Shown: positions 23,831-32,446 of the stretch, one piece after another
Position numbering within the stretch: the first letter of the stretch is position 1
Layout: every line of letters begins with the position of its first letter
IMG/VR virus record: IMGVR_UViG_3300021375_000056
Span: 1-43,870 of that record
Strand: one strand, 5' to 3'
DNA: 43,870 nucleotides
From: a virus
Translations under genes and position numbers: made by a program
Notes under the pieces: generated by a model
The model's input: only the letters and a program-made list of their open reading frames with translations
What the model was told of the DNA's origin: nothing
Database searches by the model: none

Positions 23831-24044
23831 GTAATTTCTCTACTATATCTTTTAATAAGTCTTTAATTTCTGTTACCTCTTTCTTAAGAGTATTTATTTC
23901 ATTCTTTTGAGTTTTTAAAAACTCTCTTCTTCTCATTGTCAATACATACTGTTCTTCATTCGTATTGATAATGGCGTGAGAGGATTCATCCCTAATTAGG
24001 TCTGAGAATCCTTCTACTTTTTGTACTATCTTAGGCAAGTGCAA
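23823..24044 (-). CDS. Small coiled-coil protein between two virion genes
   Basis: This 73-residue protein has a charged N-terminus (MHLPKIVQKVEGFSDLIRDESSHAIINTNEEQY) and a helical C-terminal half with heptad pattern (FLKTQKNEINTLKKEVTEIKDLLKDIVEKL). It overlaps both the 2269-residue structural gene (14 bases) and the 797-residue fibre (8 bases), which argues that it is a real, translationally coupled gene. Small proteins of this kind at the same place are common in marine T4-like phages. The coil may trimerise a fibre or act as an assembly chaperone, but no function can be assigned. Confidence 0.6.
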   Translation of the reverse strand: MHLPKIVQKVEGFSDLIRDESSHAIINTNEEQYVLTMRRREFLKTQKNEINTLKKEVTEIKDLLKDIVEKLHG

Positions 24045-27000
24045 TACACCTCAATGCAGTCACTAGTGGTACAATCGAAGTATTACTTGATTGACCAACA
24101 ATCTTAACTACAAAACCTGTGAACTCTGGTAAACCTTCAGCAGTATATTCATATTCTTTAAAGTTTCTTGCATCTCTTTCAGTCACCACATCTGGATCCC
24201 CATTCGTATTGAAGTATTCAAACCCTAAGTCATCAATAGGTGTTGTCTCGTCATTCTTCAATATCTTAAACATGAATTTCAAATCAGATTCAGGTGGTCT
24301 ATAGTTGTCTGCAATAACTTTCAATGTAGTTGCAGGATTCTTTAGATTTACCTTTCTAGTGATATAGACCATGGCATTATTATCGCCATCTGGTTCAGTT
24401 GAAGGCACATGAATCATAGCACCAGTTGAACCACCAGGTAAGTCATCAGCAGAATCAATATTATTAATTCTATTCATGATACCCAAACAACCAATCGTGC
24501 CAATATCAATTACTGGAGATAAGTTCTGATTAGCAGAAGTAAACTGTAATCTACATTCAAATGATTTATTATTTGTGCCACCAGTCTGTTCTTCTGATTC
24601 ATTGATACTCGATGCGATAATACTAGGTCTTTCGAAATAGTTATTGTCATTTAGTGTAATGAATTCATTCTTTGAGCGTAATGTAAATGTTGAATCTAAA
24701 TTACTATCTTCAGGTGAATTAGTTCCTGTTCTTCTAACACTTGACAATAATGTTGTGTCTTTATATGTTAAAGACGGTATCATTGTATGTAATACATCAT
24801 AGTACATGTTAGTGGTCGCATATGATTGGTCACCACCAGCGATAGTTGATTCAACTGCATTGGTATATGATAAGTGATATGATGATAAGTCTGGTGTACA
24901 TGCAAATGAGTCGATACCATAATTATTGATACCATTGAACACTTTATTGATTGAATCTACAGGGAAACCACCCAAGGTATCTCCAACTGTTGATAATGTT
25001 ATTGTTGCATTGTTTGAACCATCGTAATTATTAATAGTGATAGATTCGTTTGCAGTATAACCTACGCCTGGGTCTTTGATTGTCACTGAACTGATTTGAT
25101 TTCCAGAATTAACTGTTATTGTATCAATCTTAAGTCCTGTACCAGTACCACTGTAGGTATATCCTGTGGAATCCCAATTGGCGCCACTATTATTATATGT
25201 GCCAGCACTAGGTGTTCCTGATGTTGAACCTGCTACAGTTAATACGCCATTCTTCTTATCTCCTTCTACGCCATATATAACAACATTCGATTGATTGTCG
25301 TACATACCATGTGAGTAAGAGTATACTCTAAAGAATGATTGATTAGAAAAAGTTTCTATTGAATTATTCTGCAATTTCTTAGGTGGTAAATGTGCGTTGT
25401 TAAACACGATGTTTGCAGCTGTAGTTGTATTAAACTTAGCGACTCTCATATTAAACTTCAAGTCATCTGTTTGTTCTGCTGTCCATGTAGATGCGTTCTG
25501 AGACATGAACAATGAACCAGCGTATGGTTGTCCTGATATTGTCTGTCCAGTAATTAAATCTGTTTCGCCCATTCTGGAAATGAAACACTCGTAATCTGTT
25601 GAGTTAGTATACACAACAAAACAATATTCATGTTTGTCTTCTAGGTATACAGGTGACTCAAATGTAAATGTAGTTGCGGATGAACCATCATCTGAAGTAT
25701 TGACTTCATCTGGATTCTTTGTCACAATTGAGAATGGTATAGTTGTCTGTCCTGGATATCCATTTACCATATTTCTGATTTCTACTGATACCGGTAAACT
25801 AGTTGCCTTACTCTTAAAGAACACATCTATAGATGTTATGAACATACCACCATCAGATTCTACCATGAATGATTCTGCTAATGGGTCTTGCCAACCTCTT
25901 GGTTCTGCTGGAATATCAAAGTCAAATATTCTTCTGTCTTCTCTTGGAAGAACCATTAAATCAGCAGGTGGGAACCTTGGAGGTAATGGTACAGGAGGTG
26001 GTACAGGAACAGGCACCGGCGGCAAAGGCACAGGCACAGGTACCGGAACTGGTACAGGGACTGGCACAGGCACAGGTACCGGAACTGGTACTGGCACCAA
26101 TACTGGTGTTGGTGGTAGAGGTGGTGGTGGCGGCGGTATTGGTGGAGCCGGCGGATTAGGTGGCGGTGGGGGTGGTAATGAACCATCTCCTGTCACATTT
26201 AATCTTTCACCTCTTCTTGTAATTGTTCTTTCACCCGATAATCTTTCTGTCACAACTCTACCATTTCTAGTAGATACAATTTCTGTTTGTGAACTGTTTA
26301 AGAGACCTTGTGCTTGATAAATCTCTGCACCCATTGAATCTGGATTACTTTGATTCGATGCCTGAGATGTTATTTTTAATTCTCTTTGTCCTGTTGGGAA
26401 TCTTTGGAAGTTGTCATTAGGTATTAAGAACTTACATTCTACTTTACCATTACCATTTGTTTTTATTCCAACACCTTTGTTTGTTGTTCCATCTTGTGAG
26501 AAGTCAGCACTACTAGGTGTGACATAACCATCTACTCTGATACCATCAAAGTATACAAAGTGTTTTGTGTTTGGTTTTAAGTTAGTTCCTACTGCGGTTA
26601 TCTCTCTACTTCTAATGAAAGGTATAACACTGACACTAACAACTCTATCGTTTCTTGTTTCTACAAAGTCTTCAACTACTGAAGTATTAACACCTCGTCT
26701 TGATTGAATTTCTGGTGTTTCGGTAATCTCTTTTGTTATGATTGTACCTTGAACCCATTCACCACCTTGAGCAGGGTCACCAGACCAATTGCCTGGAACA
26801 GATGCATCTACTGAAGAATTAACTACAGTTGGTTCACCAACCCATGTTGTCTGCCAGTTATTCCATATTGTTCCAAGTGAGTTTTGATTCTCTGCCAGAA
26901 CAGCGTCAAAGTTTCCTTCTCTGTTGATTCTAACTTCTGGTAATTGTTCTGTATCATTCCATATATCAGAACCAGGAGTTAATTTGACATTACCTATAAA

Positions 27001-30000
27001 TGCAAATACATGATATGGGTTAACATTGACATGTCTAGATGCCTTGTCTTGATTTACATATGATATTTGTGAGTAAGGTAATGTAATTAAATCACCAGTT
27101 TGTTGATAACCAGTTGAACCAGATGCATTTAATTCTATATCAAAGAAGTTTGATACTGATTCTGGTCTTAATTGTCCTAATTTAGTATCTATACCAACAT
27201 GATAATCAGGATGAGATACATCACCAATTTTGTGACCTCTGAAGTTGTCTACTAAGAAACCAGATTTGAATCTATCGAAACCATCTGCATCTAGTATCTG
27301 TTTTGTTTGTGTGTCTTTTTCTAATAAAGACAATGCAGTAATTCTTTCTAAGTTTGTGACTCTCTGATTGATTTTACCAATGTCGCCCATTGTAAATCTT
27401 CTATAGTCTTTTGTTTTTACTTGTATTTGTTTTACATCTCTTGTAAATGCAGGTATAAACAATTCGAACATCTCTAAAGAATCATCAATTGAGTTTGGTC
27501 TTTGTGGTGTTAAGGTCGGATTACCTTGTGCAACTTCGAATTTTCCACTTCTATGTAAGAATACTTTATCGATTCTAGGTACATAGAACTCTATGTTAGA
27601 CTTAATCATTGATGTTGGTAAAGGACATCTTGAATATGTTGAATGTGATGTCGTAATATCAGCGTTAGATACTCCTAATAGATTATCTCTAGAAGATTCA
27701 AAGTTTCTCGCTTCATATGAAAATGGAGATATTAAGTGACCTGTACCATTACCACTATTGTAGTCTGATACATCTAATATACTTGCAATATTGAATACAT
27801 AACTTCCACTAACTAAAGTTGCATCACCAAATAGTTGACCAACTGATGGTCTAAAGTCTACTGCATCTGCAAGTTCGAATTGTCCATCTGGTTCAAAACC
27901 ACCCAAGTCTACTTTGTTTGGTGAGAAGTTAGGAATGTCCTTATACGGAATACTTGTATATGAATTTACATCATAGAAATCACCAGAACCACCTGTAAAC
28001 ATATCAAACAATACTGTTATTTGATTATTTGGTGTTGTCTGTCCTTGTTTTAAAATAAGTTTTGCGTGGTCATAATAACCATCTCTTTGACCATTGTCTA
28101 AAGAGTATCTATTTGTGATTTCAGGAGAGTGAACTCCTAATGATGTTATGGTTGCAATTCCACCTGTTGTTTCATCTACTACTGTTTCGCCTGCGGTAAA
28201 CTTTTCAGTTCCTAAATAGTAAAAATAACATGTTTGTGTATCAGCAAACTTCATAAGTTTAGCACGAACACCTGTTGTAGCACCTTTAAGTATATTTCCT
28301 GTTGCACTTGTACCAGATGTTAGAGTTATGACTGCATTTGGCGGTGTTGCAACACCACTTGTATCTGTTCCTGGAACTGCCTCAAATATACCTCTGATTT
28401 TGTATACATCTGAAACACCAAGAGATAGTTCTTTGTGGTCGTATGCAGTACCATAGAATGGATTATCTGCATGTGCATCATTCTTAGTGAATCTTAATGC
28501 ACGAAACTCTCTTAAGTTCTTTGATTTCGATGTTGGGTTAGTGACACTAACTGTATATGTCGCCCTTACGATTGCGCCAGCATCGGCAGCTGCACCCAAT
28601 ACAACTTCACCTGATGACACATTAACTGAAGCGACATCATCGCCTCCTAATACTACACCATTAGCTCTTGTTGGACTTCCTGTTGATTGTTTTACAACTG
28701 CGAACTGATAATTGTCATTGTTTTTAGGTTCAAATGACTCGTTTGATTCTTTTGTAAGTGTTATCTCACCAGAAGAACCAACTGTAAATTCTTTTTGATA
28801 CTTAACTGTAATCTCTGTGGGTGTTGATTTACTTACATGGTCTCTAGGGAATGCAAATACTGTAGCAGATTGGTCTTGATTGTAAAGTTTTGCTCTTCGT
28901 CTAAGTAATCCAACTTGAACAGCATCACCAACACTTCCAGTAGCAATAGTTTGTGCATTGGAATTGTCTGTAACCGAATCAATTACTTGAACATTACCTT
29001 GACCATCTAAGATTATATCACCTTTTCTTAGTTCAGTCAAGAAGGCAGTACCAACACCTGTTAGAGCACCACCAGTAGAGATTGTTGTTAGACCCGATAT
29101 AATTTTGTCGTGGTCTAATGCAATATTGGCAGTAAAGTGTTGTGTTCCTGTTGTTTCAGAAGACTTAGTTTGACCAACACTTCTTGCATCTTCTACTTGA
29201 AAACTACGAACAGCAGTGATAGTAGAAGACGAACTGTATGTACCTTGTCCTTTTAGTGCAAGGGCATCTGTTGTTTTAAATGTACCAACAACATCATGTA
29301 CCATAACATGATTGTTTGTAGTATCTGCATATGCAACAATACCTGTTGCACCAGATGCTGAACCTGTGACTTTATCACCTGCCTTAAAGTTGTTTGCGCC
29401 AACTGTACAACTTAACATTGTGAACATCTTGATATCAAATAGATATAGATTTTCATAACTAGTTGATTGTTCGTCAATGTTTCTTACTCTTGCAAAACCA
29501 ATATGACCAACATAGTCTGCATCTGAATATGCATTTAATGTTCCTGCACTTGCAATTGCCTTATCAAAAAATTGAATAGCTTTGTATGACTCTGTATTTG
29601 TAGAATCACCAAACTCTGGTTGACCATGTGAATTTTGAATTCTTAATTTGTTTCCTAATCTAGCAGGTGTGTTTGCGTTTGTAAGCGACTCTGTTGTTCT
29701 TGCCTTGTTTAATGTTAAATTGGTTGTGCCTGTTTTATCAATAGAGTAACCTTTAACATATGCTTTACCAGGAGAGACTTGCATAACAAATTGACTCTCA
29801 TCTCCACCTTGATACGCTTCATAGAATCCTCTATTGAATCCGTCTAGTAAATGTTCTCTAAATGAATGTGTGAATTGTCGTATTACAAAATCACCATTCG
29901 CATCAAATGTTCTTTGTGCAAGTGTGTTTTCTATATGATTGTATACTGGTCTTTTTACTTCTAATTCTATAACACCATTACTAACTCTTCCTAATTCTAC

Positions 30001-30840
30001 AAAGTTGGTGTCGGTTGTAGCGGTTAATGTGTACTTATTAAGAGTTAGTGTAAACTTAAGTCTATCTGCACCAGCAGCGTTTTCATTTGTTGTTCCCTGT
30101 GAATTGTCTAGTAGAGTTGTATCAGTACCAGAACCAACAAGTTCTTCTACAATGTCTAGACCAATTCTAAAGGAAGGTTTACCATTATACTTTTCTAATA
30201 CAATTGTTTGTGCATCTACTTTGACGAAGTATCCTCTTAAGAATACAACACCCTCATTTATACTTGCGATAGATGAACGGCCGACTGGTGAAAGACCAAG
30301 TGCAGCTACTTTGAATTCGTTGTTATTTGATGCAGTGGTTATTGCACCAGCGGCACTAACATTAACTTCACTTATCTCTTCAGAAGGACTAAATCTTTCT
30401 GAAGGATTTGTTGATGCAGTTTCGTCTGTACCATGTTGTAAATATCTTACAATAATAGTTGCTAAATCTGTTCCTGTAGATGCAACTGTTTTGACTACCT
30501 CTGCAACGACTCCAGTTGTCTCTCCTTGAATTAGTTTACCTGCGAAACCACTTAGATATGTAGCGATATCAGCTGTTCCAGTAGAGTTAGGATTAGTTGC
30601 CTCGACTTTAACATATTCGACATCCATGTCGATGTCTGATTCTGCACCATTTACAATCGAACCCTCTTTGAACATGTGATTACCAAATTTTTGTATTTGG
30701 TTTTGTAAGATTGATTGTGACTGAGTTAGTTCTCTTGCCTGTAGGGGTCTACCTGCTCTGAAGAGTACTTTGTGATAATTGTTATCCTCATTGTAGTCAT
30801 CGTAGTATGGTGATATATTTAAGTCTGTTTTTTCTGACAT
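24031..30840 (-). CDS. Giant DUF4815-type virion structural protein
   Basis: This 2269-residue protein opens with the DUF4815 signature (ISPYYDDYNEDNNYHKVLFR..GRPLQARELTQSQSILQNQI, about residues 9-50), found in large baseplate-periphery proteins of marine myoviruses. Residues 1-1500 are a multi-domain beta-rich region with several 'F..GE..TG..SGATG' modules. Around residues 1550-1630 lies a proline hinge: PPPPP runs and about fifteen Val-Pro dipeptides. The part after it carries 'MVESDGGMFITSIDVFFKSK' and 'SVEIRNMVNGYPG', a domain common to cyanophage and pelagiphage baseplate proteins. It follows gp8, the place of T4 gp9-gp11, and may carry the fibres. A weak terminator lies between gp8 and this gene; I see no convincing promoter. 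Confidence 0.8.
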   Translation of the reverse strand: MSEKTDLNISPYYDDYNEDNNYHKVLFRAGRPLQARELTQSQSILQNQIQKFGNHMFKEGSIVNGAESDIDMDVEYVKVEATNPNSTGTADIATYLSGFAGKLIQGETTGVVAEVVKTVASTGTDLATIIVRYLQHGTDETASTNPSERFSPSEEISEVNVSAAGAITTASNNNEFKVAALGLSPVGRSSIASINEGVVFLRGYFVKVDAQTIVLEKYNGKPSFRIGLDIVEELVGSGTDTTLLDNSQGTTNENAAGADRLKFTLTLNKYTLTATTDTNFVELGRVSNGVIELEVKRPVYNHIENTLAQRTFDANGDFVIRQFTHSFREHLLDGFNRGFYEAYQGGDESQFVMQVSPGKAYVKGYSIDKTGTTNLTLNKARTTESLTNANTPARLGNKLRIQNSHGQPEFGDSTNTESYKAIQFFDKAIASAGTLNAYSDADYVGHIGFARVRNIDEQSTSYENLYLFDIKMFTMLSCTVGANNFKAGDKVTGSASGATGIVAYADTTNNHVMVHDVVGTFKTTDALALKGQGTYSSSSTITAVRSFQVEDARSVGQTKSSETTGTQHFTANIALDHDKIISGLTTISTGGALTGVGTAFLTELRKGDIILDGQGNVQVIDSVTDNSNAQTIATGSVGDAVQVGLLRRRAKLYNQDQSATVFAFPRDHVSKSTPTEITVKYQKEFTVGSSGEITLTKESNESFEPKNNDNYQFAVVKQSTGSPTRANGVVLGGDDVASVNVSSGEVVLGAAADAGAIVRATYTVSVTNPTSKSKNLREFRALRFTKNDAHADNPFYGTAYDHKELSLGVSDVYKIRGIFEAVPGTDTSGVATPPNAVITLTSGTSATGNILKGATTGVRAKLMKFADTQTCYFYYLGTEKFTAGETVVDETTGGIATITSLGVHSPEITNRYSLDNGQRDGYYDHAKLILKQGQTTPNNQITVLFDMFTGGSGDFYDVNSYTSIPYKDIPNFSPNKVDLGGFEPDGQFELADAVDFRPSVGQLFGDATLVSGSYVFNIASILDVSDYNSGNGTGHLISPFSYEARNFESSRDNLLGVSNADITTSHSTYSRCPLPTSMIKSNIEFYVPRIDKVFLHRSGKFEVAQGNPTLTPQRPNSIDDSLEMFELFIPAFTRDVKQIQVKTKDYRRFTMGDIGKINQRVTNLERITALSLLEKDTQTKQILDADGFDRFKSGFLVDNFRGHKIGDVSHPDYHVGIDTKLGQLRPESVSNFFDIELNASGSTGYQQTGDLITLPYSQISYVNQDKASRHVNVNPYHVFAFIGNVKLTPGSDIWNDTEQLPEVRINREGNFDAVLAENQNSLGTIWNNWQTTWVGEPTVVNSSVDASVPGNWSGDPAQGGEWVQGTIITKEITETPEIQSRRGVNTSVVEDFVETRNDRVVSVSVIPFIRSREITAVGTNLKPNTKHFVYFDGIRVDGYVTPSSADFSQDGTTNKGVGIKTNGNGKVECKFLIPNDNFQRFPTGQRELKITSQASNQSNPDSMGAEIYQAQGLLNSSQTEIVSTRNGRVVTERLSGERTITRRGERLNVTGDGSLPPPPPPNPPAPPIPPPPPPLPPTPVLVPVPVPVPVPVPVPVPVPVPVPVPLPPVPVPVPPPVPLPPRFPPADLMVLPREDRRIFDFDIPAEPRGWQDPLAESFMVESDGGMFITSIDVFFKSKATSLPVSVEIRNMVNGYPGQTTIPFSIVTKNPDEVNTSDDGSSATTFTFESPVYLEDKHEYCFVVYTNSTDYECFISRMGETDLITGQTISGQPYAGSLFMSQNASTWTAEQTDDLKFNMRVAKFNTTTAANIVFNNAHLPPKKLQNNSIETFSNQSFFRVYSYSHGMYDNQSNVVIYGVEGDKKNGVLTVAGSTSGTPSAGTYNNSGANWDSTGYTYSGTGTGLKIDTITVNSGNQISSVTIKDPGVGYTANESITINNYDGSNNATITLSTVGDTLGGFPVDSINKVFNGINNYGIDSFACTPDLSSYHLSYTNAVESTIAGGDQSYATTNMYYDVLHTMIPSLTYKDTTLLSSVRRTGTNSPEDSNLDSTFTLRSKNEFITLNDNNYFERPSIIASSINESEEQTGGTNNKSFECRLQFTSANQNLSPVIDIGTIGCLGIMNRINNIDSADDLPGGSTGAMIHVPSTEPDGDNNAMVYITRKVNLKNPATTLKVIADNYRPPESDLKFMFKILKNDETTPIDDLGFEYFNTNGDPDVVTERDARNFKEYEYTAEGLPEFTGFVVKIVGQSSNTSIVPLVTALRCIALA
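25960..26180 (-). repeat. Proline-valine dipeptide tract
   Basis: On the plus strand the DNA is a run of ggcaca, ggtacc and ggaact hexamers with changing third bases, encoding Pro-Val dipeptides and Pro runs on the minus strand. It separates two large halves of the 2269-residue protein and should form a stiff extended linker. Confidence 0.85.
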
Positions 30841-30870
30841 AGTTTAATCTTCTTTAAATTTAAGAATGTA

Positions 30871-30890
30871 AAAGGGGGAGTTAAACTCCC
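30871..30890 (-). terminator. Possible terminator after gp8
   Basis: On the minus strand GGGAG-TTTAA-CTCCC is followed by CC and four T. The stem is five pairs. It lies five bases past the gp8 stop and 30 before the next ATG. The T-run is short, so termination may be partial. Confidence 0.5.
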
Positions 30891-30894
30891 TATA

Positions 30895-32397
30895 TTACAT
30901 TTCAATAATTAGTTTAATATCTTCAATTTGGTCAGCGGCTCTTGAAACTGCGCCTCTATTTTCAACATAGAGAATTTGACCTGTAAATCTTTGCATTTCT
31001 GGATGAGCAGAAGAGACACCAGATGCGGTGACATCAGCAACTTTTGTGCCAGCTTTATAGACTTCATCATCATTTGCAAATGCGACATATTCGCCACCTG
31101 CATTAGCAACAGGTAAAGTTTTTAGAGTATTACTTGTCTTAGATACAACTCTTACTTTAGCAGTGGTTGCTGATTCAGATGAAGCATCTGTAAGTAAGTC
31201 ATCAACATTAATTGAAGAAGCATTATCAACTGTCAACATATTTGTTGCAGTCATTGTTGCATCTCCAGAAACAGCACCAGATGATGCTTTTACTGGATTC
31301 TTAATAAGACCAATTCTTCTGAAGTCATTGTCTGTTGGGAAATCACTAAACCCACCATCAAGACCTTCACCAAACTCTAATCTAGAGTTTACGATTGCAT
31401 AGTTACCACCCATTTCTTCGATAGGGTTAGCACCATGACCATTAATTGGCGACATTATAATATGAACTGTAGCACCTGAACCACCTGCAATACCTGAAAC
31501 ATTGGAGTCTAATGTAGGTAGTGATGCTCTTTTATAACCTGTTCCCCAATAACTAGTACCAGAGCGATGATATACTTGAGTTAAATTACCTGAAGTGAAA
31601 CTTAAAGTGACTTCTGCACCAGAACCGTCCCCTTGTACAGGAACATTAACTGTAAATGTATTTGATGAACCACTTGTGTAACCAGAACCGGCAGCGGTTA
31701 CGACATAATGATAAATTGCACCGTCTACGGCAGCGTTTTCAACATCCCATTGAGCAGAACCATCATCATCAGCAGTTGAACCGAACCCACCATTTGTACC
31801 AGAACCCACTACAGCAGATTTAGCACCAAGTGATTTTACTGGTATAAAGTCGTTAGTGACAAACTTGATAACATCTGAAGCGGTAACTGAGTACATAAAT
31901 TTCCACATATATCCTAAAGATGCACCTGTATCTGCGGTAACTTCAGGAACTGTTGTTGAAATAGTTGTTGGTTTAACTGTAGAATTTATAGTTGCACCAT
32001 TACCATCAACACCTGTTCTTAAACATTTGTATACTTTAAATTCGTCTGTAATTACATAACCTCTTCCATCGAAGAAGTTAGATACATTTGTGACATTGGT
32101 TGTATTTGAAGCAGAATAGTTGTCTCTGTATTCATCATACTTAGTACCATCTGTCCAATTATATCTTACCAATCCATGTGAGATATCAGTTGAAGCAACT
32201 GCCTTTAGGGCAATCATGTCTTCATATACACCGATTTCTTCTGATTCTGAGTTTGCAGGAGGAGGTGGTTGTGTGTCATCTGCCCATGCGTGTGAACGAC
32301 CAATAAAGACATAGTTCTTTTGACCACTCTCTGAGAAGTCTTCAATGAACTGCCTTGCATTGTGCGTTCTAAATTTTTCTGTGATTATTGCTGCCAT
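30895..32397 (-). CDS. 8: Baseplate wedge subunit gp8
   Basis: This 500-residue protein matches gp8 of T4-like phages, a wedge protein that bridges gp6, gp7 and gp10 in the baseplate. Family hallmarks visible are the N-terminal 'KFRTHNARQFIEDF' and 'NYVFIGRSHAWADD', then 'LVRYNWTDGTKYDEYRDN', 'YVITDEFKVYKCL' at about 125-140, and 'LGYMWKFMYSVTASDVIKFV'. Later 'GANPIEEMGGNYAIVNSRLEF' and 'DFRRIGLIKNP' are also conserved. A perfect TATAAATA box overlaps the stop codon of the preceding gene, 41 bases upstream of the ATG, so gp8 has its own late promoter. Confidence 0.9.
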   Translation of the reverse strand: MAAIITEKFRTHNARQFIEDFSESGQKNYVFIGRSHAWADDTQPPPPANSESEEIGVYEDMIALKAVASTDISHGLVRYNWTDGTKYDEYRDNYSASNTTNVTNVSNFFDGRGYVITDEFKVYKCLRTGVDGNGATINSTVKPTTISTTVPEVTADTGASLGYMWKFMYSVTASDVIKFVTNDFIPVKSLGAKSAVVGSGTNGGFGSTADDDGSAQWDVENAAVDGAIYHYVVTAAGSGYTSGSSNTFTVNVPVQGDGSGAEVTLSFTSGNLTQVYHRSGTSYWGTGYKRASLPTLDSNVSGIAGGSGATVHIIMSPINGHGANPIEEMGGNYAIVNSRLEFGEGLDGGFSDFPTDNDFRRIGLIKNPVKASSGAVSGDATMTATNMLTVDNASSINVDDLLTDASSESATTAKVRVVSKTSNTLKTLPVANAGGEYVAFANDDEVYKAGTKVADVTASGVSSAHPEMQRFTGQILYVENRGAVSRAADQIEDIKLIIEM

Positions 32398-32438
32398 TTT
32401 CTTTATAACTCCAAGTTATTTTTTATAATTCGTTCTAT

Positions 32439-32446
32439 TATTTATA
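32439..32446 (-). promoter_or_regulatory. T4-type late promoter box for gp8
   Basis: The minus strand reads TATAAATA exactly, overlapping the stop codon of the gp7-like gene and 41 bases before the gp8 ATG. Confidence 0.78.

Noticed and set aside
24031-30840. The 2269-codon frame as an assembly fusion of two genes
   Set aside because: The frame is uninterrupted, the Pro-Val hinge links both halves, and DUF4815 proteins of this kind of size occur at this position in marine phages.
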